A stretch of DNA of 64,000 nucleotides from Saccharomycopsis malanga (Eukaryota; Ascomycota; Saccharomycetes; Ascoideales; Saccharomycopsidaceae): positions 1,178,001 to 1,242,000 of the forward strand of contig CP025325.1 of assembly GCA_004014935.1 (NCBI GenBank). Direction: 5' to 3'. Positions within the stretch are counted from its first letter, which is position 1; every line of letters starts with the position of its first letter. Positions 8,518-19,151 of this stretch are shown here, piece after piece. The position numbers were made by a program, and so were the translations under genes. Below the pieces are notes generated by a model, which saw only the letters and a list, made by a program, of their open reading frames with translations, was not told the DNA's origin and did not search any database.

Positions 8518-9769
8518 GTGATTGGGCTATACTATAGGTTGACAAAATTCCAGTTGGAAAAAAAAAGTCAATTTGTCCTCATTCAATAACTAAAAGTATT
8601 CATACTTATCTGCAAAAATATACCTTTGCCTTTGCCTTTGGAAATCCTTATGTATATATTTTTCCAAAGGTAAGCGTGTAAAAAATACTGATAACCAATT
8701 AATTTTGTCAAACGCAATACACTAGTTTTCAATCTAGTGAATGTAGTATGAAATATCAACCAGTACTACTCGTTTCAAACATTACAAAGACCAAGTATTA
8801 AGACATTTTGTAAAACTAATAATTTTATTCGAGCAGTCTGGATCACTAGTTGACAAAAGTTGATTCAGGAAAGCAAATTCTAATCACTATCAAAATTCAA
8901 TAGTTGAGCCCATTGTAGAGATATAAACTTTGCCAACCAAGCAAACTATTTAGCAATTAGAAATTTTTTTCATCAGTTGAAAAAAAAAAAAGAGTCAAAA
9001 CATGTAGAGCTTTTCAAATATCAAACTTGACATTAGCAAATAATACAAACTTTAGGTTTACCATGATTCATAGGAGTCAACGCACATGTATCTTTGTTGA
9101 CATCTGGATTTACCAAGGCCGAAACATATGAATTATAATAATGCAGTAATATATTTCAGTTGAAATTTTTATGCTTGTTTCTTACTGTATTGTTACTAAT
9201 AATAATAGTATTTTTAATTCAGTTCAATGTTTTTATACACGTTTTAGGTTTTTAGGTTAAGATGCTTCTGTTGCCTGTTTATCCACATAAAGTTATTGCC
9301 ACTTGTTATGATAGTAGGTTTTCCAGGGCAGAATTGCCAAGTATTAACAGAGTGTATCATTGATGGTCAACTCCTCTTTCTATGGTCTGATCGACTAGAT
9401 ATCTCAAGCCTGTTTATTCTATGTTTTGCTCTTCTTACAGTCCTTGATTCTCTTAATTGCTAATTGTTTTTGGCTAGATTTTATCTGGCAAAGCTCAAGC
9501 CATTGACATTTCCTATTTTCGTTATCTTTAAGAATATACCCAGTGGTCTATAGCCTTTAATTACTCTTTAAATCAGGTCCCTGTTCTATTTAAGACTCTA
9601 TTTTCTCCTTTATTTTAGACTTCTTCTATTCTGTTATATAGTCGGTTACTTTTTACACATTCTCCATTCAATACAAATACATCTTAATATTACAGGTTTA
9701 TAATAGTAGTATCTCATATTTCGAGATAATTACAACTGAATCAGTTCTTTTGCCTTTGATTTTTAGGTG
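8518..9769. other. 1.25-kb AT-rich stretch with no supported gene
   Basis: Both strands are full of stops. The phrase CTTTGCCTTTG is repeated at about 8625-8640. I see no tRNA and no long open frame. Confidence 0.5.
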
Positions 9770-10082
9770 AATAGCAGTGGCCAGCGCTCTCCGGGAAGAG
9801 AAATAAGACATAACGAGAGCACCGGTTGATTCTCAAGATGAACCACTTTTACTTGCTGCTTTTTACGATGCTGAACGTGATTCCAGAGGCAAATTGCAAC
9901 TGTCTTAAACACGACCTAGACCAAAGTCTAGTGCTTACTTTCCAACCAATTGGGTGAGAAGATTATGATCAACAGAACATGATTGGACTTTACCAAGTCC
10001 CTTTAGACATAGCGCGTACATACGAAACTGAAACTTACTGGGCTCAAAATATAAGATATTATTATTATTATTATTATTATCA
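9770..10082 (+). mobile_element. SINE-like copy C
   Basis: The A-box region is diverged (AGCAGTGGCCAGCGCTCTC). The body is well preserved: TTTTACTTGCTGCTTTTTAC, CAACTGTCTTAAACACGACC and CAAGTCCCTTTAGACATAG. It ends ACTGGGCTCAAAATATAAG plus an (ATT)8-type tail up to 10080. Confidence 0.82.
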
Positions 10083-10320
10083 ATACGTATAATATATTTA
10101 TTATATTGCTGAAACCAAAACTTTTCCCCAATGCCATTTAAATACAAAAGAACAAAAAGAGCAACTTGCGAAAAGACAAGAACACCGAATAAAACACAGA
10201 GAAAAAAAATAAGATGACAAATGACAAAACAAAATAACTAAAAAATCAATGACAAGAAACGCAAACATGAAATGGCAAACAGTAAGTATAAATGCTGATA
10301 AACGAGGATATTTACAAAGT

Positions 10321-12024
10321 CTAGAAATAACTAGACAAACTCATACCATTATCACCACCGAGTAAATTGACTCTGCTGCTATTTCCACTATTATTACCAT
10401 TGTTTTGGTTAGAGATTCCATTAGTCAAAGACCCAGAGTTGAGAATAGAACCAGAGTTGGAAGTGACTGAACCAGACCCAATTCCAAAACCACTGCCGCC
10501 AGTTCCATTAGCACTTAAGCTGATAGTTCCAAAAGCAGCAGTTTGAGATCCATTGGTAACGGATCCAGAAGTACCATTACTAAACAAACCAAAAGAGGCG
10601 CCATTTCCAGATGATAAAAAATCAGAACCAGGATTATTAGAAGCTGTGGTGCTGGTAGTAAGGGTGTTTCCAGCAGATCCCCAAATTGATGAGGAGGTGC
10701 CAAAAAGAACAGATTCTGATGGGTCATAAATATTGGTGTTCACCAAACTAGATTTGGTGTTGGCCGTTCCGTTGGAAGCAGAACTGTTGAGAGGATTGGA
10801 ATTAGTAATGTTAAGGGAATTAGAAACAGAGGTGTTACTATTTTGGAAAACGTTATTCAAAGTTGAAGAGGTTTTTAACAATACCGATGCCGGTAAAATT
10901 GAGGTTGAATAACTTTCAAAAGTGGCAGAGCCGTTTGAAGTGGGGGCTGATGAATTAGAAATAGGATTGAATGATAATGATGGAGTGGATGAAGATAATA
11001 AAGAAGGTTGGAATTTAGAATTCAACAAGGTAGATTTGTTAGAGTTATTTTCGTTGAATCCAGTGGTAGCGATAGTTTTACTGTTGCTAGAAGAGCCAGT
11101 GCCATTTGAGGACACTCCTGGAGGAGGAGTGGACGATTGAGGCTCGACAAAAGTGGAAATGGTAGAATTTGGTCTTTGGGAGAAAAACGCATCGAAATTG
11201 GGAGAATTCTTGTATTGATGTGGAGCTGATGTGACTGGAGAAGATGTGCTTGAATTCAAATTGGAAATACCATTGAGAGAAGGAGGATTAACGGCGGTGT
11301 TGGAACCAGCAGAACCATTGGCAGGACCAACCAAATTGACGGAATACTGTGAATTCAAAGGCCGAGGCGCAAGTAGAATGGACGAAGAGGAAGCAGAAGA
11401 ATTGAAATTAGTAGTTGATGCAGTAGGAGTGCTTGAGGCAGTAGCACTGGATGACGAGCGATAATACTTGGATCCGTTGAAATCAGTATACCCAGGAGTA
11501 TTAGGGGTGTTTCCATTACCAGCAAGGCCAGCAGATGTCGGGTATTGTGAAGCATATTGTTGATTCTCGGGCAGTTGATACTGAAACATTGGCGGATTGG
11601 TATATACCGAGTTGTTATTAAGTAAATTAGGAGCAAATTTCTGTTGTGGCTGGTTTTTCAACAACGAGTTGCCCAATAGTTGGTTATAATGGTTTAAAGT
11701 ATTAAATCCATTGTTGTAATTGGACTGGAGTTGCTGATGTTGCTGATTGTTCAAGAAACCATTATGATGCTGGTGATGATGGTTGTATTGATTATGCTGT
11801 TGGTGCAATTTCTTGTTGCGCATGTTCACAAGCGATTTCTGAACAAGCTGGAATTGGTAATTGAAAGGAAAGTCCTGATCTGGGTCATCTTCAAGGTAAA
11901 AATGAATGTAATTGTTACTGAGTTCTACAAAATTTAGTTAGTCGTGGATCACCAAACAATAAAAGATCAACCAGATCAAAACATCTGGCAAACAAACTCT
12001 CGTAAACTTACTTGAAGCGTCCAT
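10321..12024 (-). CDS. Ser/Asn/Gly-rich low-complexity protein with a 13-nt first exon
   Basis: Proposed CDS: exon 1 12012-12024 (ATG GAC GCT TCA A), an 87-nt intron 11925-12011 with GTAAGT donor, GACTAAC branch site and TAG acceptor, then exon 2 10321-11924. Reading from the internal ATG at 11823 alone would lose about 34 well-formed residues including the acidic-aromatic segment HFYLEDDPDQDFPFNYQF. The main exon has a His/Gln/Asn-rich region (NHHHQHHNG, NQQHQQ), then long Ser/Asn/Thr/Gly-rich stretches with scattered FG and the phrase SSSIWGSAG. Such proteins in yeast are often RNA-binding partners, nucleoporin-like or regulatory. No folded domain is visible, and I do not assign a function. 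The intron placed after only four codons is typical of yeast genes. Confidence 0.78.
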
Positions 12025-13031
12025 GAGTGATTGTGGTAGCTGGTAAAGTAACAAAATAAATGACCGGCCTATGTGTCCAGATCAATATGGCAGTTTCGCA
12101 GTATTAAAATGCCCCACTCAGAGAGACATAAACTATGCGATGAAAATGGACGAAAATTTTTCGTGAAAAATCCAAAAAAAAAAAAAATTTATGCGCCATT
12201 GACGCGGGTCTGCAGAATACATACGCAAGGCCCGCAGGCAGCTTACCACTAGTTGGAAAAAATATTCTAATTGTAAAAATTGTCTGGTAGCGTTGACATC
12301 AATTATAGTAAAATAATATTGAGTTTGTAGTGAAAGTAAAGAGCTGATGTTGTTTATATAGAATAAAATAACTTTTATATAATTAGATTCTATGCAAGGT
12401 TTGTTGAAAAGGGAATTTGACCTTGATTAATACAATGAAAACTCGTAGCAAAGTATTACTATTTAACATTATTATTGTTATTCAAAGACTTTTTTGACCA
12501 TTCATTATTATTCAAAGACTTTTTTGGCCATTCAACAATGTTATCGTTATCTGAAGACTTATTTGAAGCTTTTGAATTTTCCTTGATATTAATGCTGTAT
12601 TTAAAGCTAGAAACTAGAAACATTGTCTACCCTATTTCTGATTGCATCCAGAAAATGGAGAAAATCGCATGGTTGTTGGTAATATACCGAATACAACATA
12701 TCTTTACTATAGAATGATACATGAATGTAAAGTTTATTATAAATTTTTTATCCTACAGTGAGCCTATGGCTATTTTATGAATTTGGCTAATTTATTTAAC
12801 AAAGTTGCAAAAATGCTTATGATACAGAGAAATGATGAAAACCGGAAAGCAAAAAATAGGAAATAATCCTGCGAAAAAAATGTCAAAAGGAGATGGGAGA
12901 ACAAAATAGATATGAAGAACAAAAAAATGAATATTCATAACTCGTTACAATCGTGTGATTGATCAATGATTACTGCGTTTCACGGTCGTCAGCTTGGATG
13001 GTATATAGTACAGTTGCTGGTGAGACTGTGA
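12025..13031. other. Intergenic stretch with no supported gene
   Basis: The first ~200 bp hold the promoter of the Ser/Asn-rich gene. The phrase TTATTCAAAGACTTTTTTG-GCCATTCA is repeated twice near 12480-12535. The open frame at 12475-12717 has no ATG start and no features. Confidence 0.5.
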
Positions 13032-13886
13032 TCAGTTGGAAACAGTGATGGGAACATTGGTGGTGGTTAAAGAAGGGGGTTCTGATGATATGTTGAAAGA
13101 TTTAGGAACAGCTTCGAGGTCTTCCTTGGCGGCAGTGTAGACGTAATTGTTAGATCTGGAAGCATTATTTGACTGAAGAGAAAGGTCAGCAATATCGTTT
13201 TCCACAGATGTGGTTTCCAATGAACTGTCAGGTTGAATGTTTTCCAAGTCTGCGCAATGAGAATGAGTTTTACTTAGTTTATTATGATGCTTAATAGATT
13301 TATCTGGGGCATACGTAAAGTTATAGATGATATTTTCTTCAGAATGTTCTTCATGATCGTCTTCGTCTTCGCAAGACATTGAAGAAAAATCGCTGTTGTC
13401 CGAAAGTTCAGATTCGGAGTCTGAAAGTTCGTTACCAGTCAATTCGGCTTTATGCTCATCGCAGAGCAGATATTCATTATCCTCGTCCTCGTCGTCATCA
13501 TCTTCATCGACGATTTCAGCAACGTTGTAGATGATGGAAGAATTGGCAGACGAATGGTTGAAAAAAGAGTCGGAATTGCTATAATAGTCTACATAAGAAT
13601 CAAATTCGTCATCGGAATCCATGTCGTCATATGTAGATTCATCCAAATCGTCATCTTCGCTGTCCTCCTCTGCATCAAACGACGTGATGGAATTGTAATA
13701 ATGCTGAGGTTGCCGTTGTGGAGGCGACGACTTTACTGTGGACAAATGGTCGATGATGTTATCAAGAAGATGTGCGTGAGAAAGCAAAATCCGTAAATCA
13801 AGATCCTGTTTCTGGGCTTCTCTTTGAAGCTTGGCCTGTGCCTTGTTAGCAAGAAGATATGTTTGGGAAATGGAAAGTGCGGACAT
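13032..13886 (-). CDS. Ecm13/YJR115W-like protein
   Basis: A 284-residue protein. The first ~45 residues (SISQTYLLANKAQAKL, then DLDLRILLSHAHLLDNI) match the conserved N-terminal signature of the yeast Ecm13/YJR115W family: an A-x-K-L-x-x-E-A segment followed by L-R-x-L-V-x-H-A-N-x-L-D. The remainder is disordered and very acidic, with long Asp/Glu runs (DEDDDDEDEDNEY) and Ser-rich patches. The family has no proven molecular role; Ecm13 was named from a cell-wall screen. The ATG at 13886 is correct because the conserved segment begins at residue 2. The gene has a divergent, possibly coding, region upstream. Confidence 0.72.
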   Translation of the reverse strand: MSALSISQTYLLANKAQAKLQREAQKQDLDLRILLSHAHLLDNIIDHLSTVKSSPPQRQPQHYYNSITSFDAEEDSEDDDLDESTYDDMDSDDEFDSYVDYYSNSDSFFNHSSANSSIIYNVAEIVDEDDDDEDEDNEYLLCDEHKAELTGNELSDSESELSDNSDFSSMSCEDEDDHEEHSEENIIYNFTYAPDKSIKHHNKLSKTHSHCADLENIQPDSSLETTSVENDIADLSLQSNNASRSNNYVYTAAKEDLEAVPKSFNISSEPPSLTTTNVPITVSN

Positions 13887-14186
13887 GTTTGCAGTTTGAT
13901 TACTGGTCTAACAATTGGTTGGATAAAGTAATGTGCATCATACGGTCTTCTTTTGATGAGATATCGGTGGATTCTGGATCTTTATATACCTTGAAAAGGC
14001 CTCTCCAGCCGTTCCGTACCCAGACTACAGTACTAATATCCATCGTTCCTCTACACTCTAAACTACTGGCTAATCCACGCCGTGAATTCCTGCCAACGCC
14101 ATTTCTTACTGGATGCCTTCCGACTGCTACTACTTCTATTCTATCTTTGCGTATACACATAGCATATCCTCCATTACAATACTATA

Positions 14187-14681
14187 TTGTCACAATTCTC
14201 TGTGCCTTTCATTGCGTACTTTGTACAATTTTTGTTTTTCGCTGGCATCGGATCGTCCCTTCCGTTACCTAGCACCGATAATACGAATCGTTTGGAAAAG
14301 TCCATTTCTCGGACAAAATTACCTCAAGCAACCTTCAAAACTCTAGCAATCGGAACTACAGAATCTACTCGTAAATTACACTCTGTATCTGCTGCTCCAC
14401 CTTTGATGTCAAACTGTTTTGAAGGCGTTCGGTCCGTAGCTCCCGACAACACCACCCATGAATATGGAAACGGACATATTACAATAGATATGTCATGTAA
14501 ACCGAGTTATGTCCGCTGTTTCCGCTGTTTGACAGGTCCACCTTCAAATTTACAGTGTATTACTGACGAAAACCGTTGGCTTCTCAACATGAGTCTAGAT
14601 TATTGTCATGTAAATTGGCCTAAATTTACCTGCGCCCCTACAATAACGATTATCCGCTGCAAAAGTGATGACTCACGATAA
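14187..14681 (+). CDS. Possible secreted Cys-rich protein lacking an ATG start (uncertain)
   Basis: The frame codes for a signal-peptide-like start (SVPFIAYFVQFLFFAGIGSS), a Ser/Thr-rich linker, and a C-terminal domain with eight Cys between about residues 76 and 158, an even number that suits disulfides. However, the frame opens with TTG; an in-frame stop lies 27 bases upstream, and the next in-frame ATG (about 14407) falls after the leader. Either translation begins at a non-ATG codon, or an upstream exon joins it, or the gene is no longer functional. A TAG at 14160-14162 could serve as an acceptor, but I found no convincing branch site or donor. No family is recognised. Confidence 0.35.
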   Translation: MSQFSVPFIAYFVQFLFFAGIGSSLPLPSTDNTNRLEKSISRTKLPQATFKTLAIGTTESTRKLHSVSAAPPLMSNCFEGVRSVAPDNTTHEYGNGHITIDMSCKPSYVRCFRCLTGPPSNLQCITDENRWLLNMSLDYCHVNWPKFTCAPTITIIRCKSDDSR

Positions 14682-14840
14682 TGTCAAGGTGACACACAAA
14701 CCATAACCAATACCACCCTCCCAAAAGCCTCATACTAACATTATATATGGTTTTCTACTTCTGAACAATAAAAACTGGTCATTTCCGAAACGGAGATTGG
14801 ATTGATTGTAGATAATTCCGCTCATCTCCGCACACTTTAA

Positions 14841-14900
14841 CATATTCCGGCATATACCAACATATTTCTGCATATTTCTGCATATTCCTGCATATTTCTG
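14841..14900. repeat. 10-bp tandem repeat (CATATTTCTG), six units
   Basis: Six consecutive 10-bp units, four of them CATATTTCTG or a one-base variant. The period is close to one DNA turn. It lies downstream of the Cys-rich ORF. Confidence 0.85.
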
Positions 14901-15162
14901 CACCTATCCATTCGTAATCACGTCTTGTTCAAGACATATACCATCTGCCCTTTACTAGGTTTGACAATTCAAATAACTTATTGTTCAAACATGGAAAAAC
15001 AGGTTTATCCTTCTGTCAAAAAACGCCAGTGCTAGATGCCCTTGTCGTTACAAGCCTTACTATTGAATTCTATCTTCTTTGCAAATTTGCCTTCATTCTA
15101 TTCCTATTCAAAATCAAATAGTAATTTAAACTCATTATAATTCCCATCAACTAGTTTCCCAA

Positions 15163-15317
15163 GACCACTGGGCCATTTGGCTGTGGGCAACTAACAATGA
15201 CCGGGACATAATTGGGTTTTCCCCACTGGGTTTTACCAAGTCCCCTTAGACATAGCGCGTATATACCAAACTGTTATGTACTGGGCTTGAAATATATGAT
15301 ATTATTATTATTACTAT
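15163..15317 (+). mobile_element. SINE-like copy D, internally shortened, with 14-bp target-site duplication
   Basis: The head begins GACCACTGGGCCATTTGGCT, jumps directly to the 3' body (CCCACTGGGTTTTACCAAGT, ATAGCGCGTATATAC) and ends ACTGGGCTTGAAATATATGA plus an ATT tail. AACTAGTTTCCCAA is found perfectly at 15149-15162 and 15318-15331, flanking it. Most of the tRNA-like head and the centre are missing, so the deletion happened before or during insertion. Confidence 0.87.
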
Positions 15318-15383
15318 AACTAGTTTCCCAAATACTTCTCCATCTCTTTCTACTAACAGCATGAACGAAAAAAAAAAAAATAA

Positions 15384-15457
15384 TGATTTCGCCCAGGATC
15401 GAACTGGGGACGTTCTGCGTGTTAAGCAGATGCCATAACCAACTAGACCACGAAACC
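15384..15457 (-). tRNA. tRNA-Val (anticodon AAC)
   Basis: The reverse strand folds as a full cloverleaf without intron: acceptor GGTTTCG paired with CGAAATC, anticodon stem TCTGC/GCAGA around loop TTAACAC (anticodon AAC), and T arm CCCAG-TTCGATC-CTGGG. It is almost identical to the Saccharomyces tRNA-Val(AAC). A run of A on the + strand (15371-15380) gives a Pol III terminator just after the gene. Confidence 0.96.
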
Positions 15458-16143
15458 ATTTCTGCTGAAAAAAAATCAAATTGAACACCAATTGGTAGTA
15501 CTTGCCATATATATAACCTACCTTTCTTAATGTGCGGAAGTCTCACTAAAAAATATTATTAATTTGAGATAATTTTAAATTGCGTATGAAGAAGATTTTT
15601 ATCAATTTACGTTAAACTCAATGTTGAAAGACTTGCATACTTGTTGGTATAAACCCATTACTCTAATAGTAAGATAAATTTGTATTGAACTGAGAATGGA
15701 TAGCTAACTATAAAAGGATAGAAGGAGACTAGAAAGGAGGAAATAGAGTCTTAAATAGTGGTTAGGGCAAGGAAGTATTTGAAAGGGACAAGGCATGCAA
15801 CGGAAACATAAAATAAGGGGTTTAATGTATCTAGTCAGTCAAACCATAGGATTAGAAGCATCTAAATATATACTACCAGTAACAGAAATACATATTAATC
15901 AAAAATAAATCGATTATTTCTCAATATTATAATCACATTTTATTTCTGAAACATAATTTCTAACAAAAACATCGGCCAGTTCCCCTTTATTTTTCAGCCC
16001 TTTCAGGCTGCCTATTTCCATAAGATCTAACATTTTGTGTTCTTCTTCGTTCCAATCCTAATTAACCAAATAAATGGTACCAAAATAGTGATTTTCTAGA
16101 GAAGATAAAGCGGAAAATTGACAAGTAATGCTACGAAATCTTT

Positions 16144-16195
16144 AATAATAATAATAATATCATATATTTCAAGCCCAGTACATATCAGTTTCGTC
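16144..16195 (-). mobile_element. SINE-like copy E (3' end only)
   Basis: The reverse strand reads GACGAAACTGATATGTACTG, GGCTTGAAATATATGAT, then (ATT)n. Only the last ~50 bp of the family are present, about 40 bp beyond the UBX2 stop codon. Confidence 0.75.
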
Positions 16196-16233
16196 CAAAA
16201 CTTTACTGAAAAAAAAAAAAAAAACTTTTATAT

Positions 16234-18063
16234 TTAATCTCCTGTCACGTCCTGAAAGTCTCGATACAACTCTTCCTCATTTTCGTAATCCTCTGCTGTC
16301 TTCTCTGGCTCCTGTTCCACTTCTTCAAGGAACAAATTTCCATTGGGACATAGATAATCCACATCTCCAATAAGAGTGTCTTCTGGGACAAGTTCCTTTC
16401 TTGGGAACAGATTAACCAATTTGAATTTGAATTGATAGTTTGCTTCCACTGTGGGGTATTTTAATTTAAATGAAAAATATATTCTTGTGTTAAGCAGTTT
16501 GATAGTAAAATCAAGTGTGTTTCGCTCGTCACCTTGTACTTGCAGTAACAATACTTCTTTGTGAAACTCGAGTTTTCCATCATTATTTGTCAAGACGCCT
16601 TTTGATACCAATTCCACGTAAAAGTACAAATTAGCGGTAGTGTTTTTCTTACTGTAAAAGCTAACCAATCTGGAGCCATCTGTCAACCGGAGTGCAATAC
16701 GTGCGTAATCAGACTTGTTATCTTCAGCATCTAGACTGTCTTTAACTATGAAATGTTCTTGTAAATCAAGGGCTTTGTAAGCACTAAATCCTAAAAGTAG
16801 GCTTTTTCGTTGCTTTTGAAACTTGTTTAATTTTTTTTTCAAGCGATCTTGCAATAAAGACTTTTGATAAGCCAAATCTTGCCGTTCTCGTAAAAGACGT
16901 GCCATGGTCTGTTCCTTCAAAGTAGCCCGCATCACTACCATGTTTGGTTCGTGCTTTTCTACCTGTTGGTTGAACTTCATTAGTATTTTATTCAAAGGAT
17001 GGTATCCCTGAACACGGCACACAACACTGATGGTAGGACTGCCTGTTTCATTGCCTTGTGTAGTGGGTGTTACTTGAGTTGTTAGGCACATTAGCGCAAG
17101 AAACGGCAACTTGGCACTGCCCAAAGTAGATGCTGTTTGGTAGGCCTCGCTTTGACAAGCGTTGCCGCCCCAAATGAGTATGTCGTTGTCGTTCAAAAAC
17201 TTGTTGAAGCGTTCGTTCAATAAAATACGCTCAATGAATTTGTCCTTGTCATCATGCTCGTCGCTTTGGATATATACCAAGAGCCACTTTATGTCACGCT
17301 TTGCTACATATAAAGCATGTGTGTATCCTCCAATAACAAAATCTGGCACCGAAACTCTTGTCAGCAAGCGACTTTCTTCGTCAGAATGCTTGGCAAGTAT
17401 TCTTTCCACATCCTCATGGAACCGGTCAACAAAGCTTCTAGCAGTATCCACGGGATCAATACGCTTTTGAATATGTTGGAATCCCTGACTGCCGCTTTTC
17501 CGTCTTGCAAAAAACGAAGAAACAAAATAGTTTCTGCTGGAATCTTTGCTCTGAAAGCCTGCAATCTTGTTCTTGAATTTATTAAGAATCCAGTATGTTT
17601 TGTTGAGCGCAATGACTATCAACACTAGCGCTTTGTACACTATAAAAAACGGTACAGTAAGAACAAAAGTTACAATCAGAAGAAGTGCTTGTTTAAGATG
17701 CTCAGCAACTGACATGTTGTCGGCAGCATTACTATCTTCAGGGAATGCCCCAGGAAGTGCTGAATATTGTGACGTATTGCCAGGTACCAAACTCCTTATT
17801 CGTTGAAAAAAACGCCCTACAGAATTACCATTCGTGCCAACAGTGTCGCTTCCTAAAACACTTCTATTCTCTGCCGTCTCATTGGACGTACTGTTCAAGT
17901 TGCTATAATATCGATGGTCGCCATCAACATATTGCAAAATAGCAGGCTCAAGTGCCCACTCGTTTGCCCGAAGTATTTCTATAGCTCCTGCTTCTTCATT
18001 GTCCGCATAGCTGACAATCGACCTGAAAGTAGCAAGTGTGTTCTCTTGTTCAGGCGTAAGCAT
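16234..18063 (-). CDS. UBX2: Ubx2/UBXD8-type ER membrane UBX protein
   Basis: A 609-residue protein from the ATG at 18063 (MLTPEQENTLATF); the longer frame would need a TTG start. Order of parts: an N-terminal UBA-like domain (about 1-45); a hydrophobic hairpin (about 120-155, LLLIVTFVLTVPFFIVYKAL) for insertion in the ER or lipid-droplet membrane; a thioredoxin-like UAS domain (about 220-370); a basic coiled coil (about 390-430, RLLRERQDLAYQKSLLQDRL); and a C-terminal UBX domain that binds Cdc48. In yeast Ubx2 recruits Cdc48 to the Hrd1/Doa10 ligases for ERAD and clears stalled mitochondrial import. Domain order and size match Ubx2/FAF2. Divergent from SRP14. Confidence 0.9.
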   Translation of the reverse strand: MLTPEQENTLATFRSIVSYADNEEAGAIEILRANEWALEPAILQYVDGDHRYYSNLNSTSNETAENRSVLGSDTVGTNGNSVGRFFQRIRSLVPGNTSQYSALPGAFPEDSNAADNMSVAEHLKQALLLIVTFVLTVPFFIVYKALVLIVIALNKTYWILNKFKNKIAGFQSKDSSRNYFVSSFFARRKSGSQGFQHIQKRIDPVDTARSFVDRFHEDVERILAKHSDEESRLLTRVSVPDFVIGGYTHALYVAKRDIKWLLVYIQSDEHDDKDKFIERILLNERFNKFLNDNDILIWGGNACQSEAYQTASTLGSAKLPFLALMCLTTQVTPTTQGNETGSPTISVVCRVQGYHPLNKILMKFNQQVEKHEPNMVVMRATLKEQTMARLLRERQDLAYQKSLLQDRLKKKLNKFQKQRKSLLLGFSAYKALDLQEHFIVKDSLDAEDNKSDYARIALRLTDGSRLVSFYSKKNTTANLYFYVELVSKGVLTNNDGKLEFHKEVLLLQVQGDERNTLDFTIKLLNTRIYFSFKLKYPTVEANYQFKFKLVNLFPRKELVPEDTLIGDVDYLCPNGNLFLEEVEQEPEKTAEDYENEEELYRDFQDVTGD

Positions 18064-18650
18064 AGCTGTTAGTATGTCAAACGTAAAGTTTTTAATATGT
18101 CGAGAGTAAAGTTTCAAATATCAGCACTATGTATTTCTAAATAGATGGCTTAACAATAATTGCTTGAGTAATGCTCAAACAAAATATGTCAAATGACTTG
18201 ATAAATATCCCTTACTGTTGTACAGCAAATAATGGTGAAAAAAAACTCTCCTAATAAACTTTAAAACAATGCACTGATGCCCTCTAAATGTTAAAATCGC
18301 TATTTATTGATTCAGTTTAGCACTATTCTATTAACCGATATATTATACCACCCTAGCGATCAACAGCACTTGACAAATTCTTCTCTACAACCAATATTTG
18401 ACTTCAGTCAACACTCCCTTGCCAACGCTATACGTTATTGTCCAAGAAAAATTACACTCTTTCTCATGACAGCTTTATCACCGCTCAAATTGATGACCTC
18501 AATCGCCCAAACAAAAATTGAAGCATTAGAGGTTATGTAGCCCCGTTCGTATTGCGATTTTTGATGATTTTTCAGTTTCGCCAGCATTAAGTATTAATTA
18601 ATTATTGCCGGCGCCACAAATCTGTTGAAGGGGGTCTTATAGTATTCAAT

Positions 18651-19151
18651 ATGACGAGAGTTGAGAACCAAAATGTATGGTGGTAGTTTATTGCTAATTA
18701 TATGAGCGTACTTACTAACAATTATAGTTTTTAACGGAGGTATCAAAGCTTCTCACTCAGGCTAATGAGAGCCAATCCTCATTGTATTTTACTCAGAAAA
18801 GATGTATGTATACTGTTCTTTGGTTGTAGAGATGTCGAATGTTCATAGACATATTCTAATATGGTAGATATTCCTTTTGACGAAGTCACAGGTAGAGATC
18901 TTTCTCAAACTGGTGATATACAAGACACTGTCAAGGACAGCAATAACTACGCAATTTTGATACGTGCTACAAACGGTGCCAGCGACAAGTCAAAAAAAAT
19001 TAAATATTCCACCGTGGTAGAGGTGCAGGACTTGGAAAACTTCTGGAAAGACTATGCCAATGTCTTGAAGAACGGAGTGACTGGATTGAAGAAAAAGGAC
19101 AAGAAAAAGAGTAAAAAGAAGAAGATCAAGAAGGATGGTGTTTCAAAATAG
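18651..19151 (+). CDS. SRP14: Signal recognition particle subunit Srp14, two introns
   Basis: The ATG at 18861 gives only the second half of the protein. The proposed gene has exon 1 18651-18674 (MTRVENQN), exon 2 18728-18803 (FLTEVSKLLTQANESQSSLY then FTQKR) and exon 3 18868-19151. Intron 1 has donor GTATGG, branch TACTAAC and acceptor TAG. Intron 2 (64 nt) has donor GTATGT, branch-like TTCTAAT and acceptor TAG. Exon 2 supplies the FLTEL(T/S)KL helix that starts every Srp14, and exon 3 has LIRATNGASDKSKK, the STVV strand and a Lys-rich tail. The 127-residue product binds the SRP RNA Alu domain and takes part in translation arrest. Both joins keep frame, which strongly supports the model. Confidence 0.88.

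Noticed and set aside
18307-18540. 77-codon frame between UBX2 and SRP14
   Set aside because: No ATG start, stop immediately upstream, no convincing acceptor or donor. It has a slightly protein-like centre, but not enough to call.
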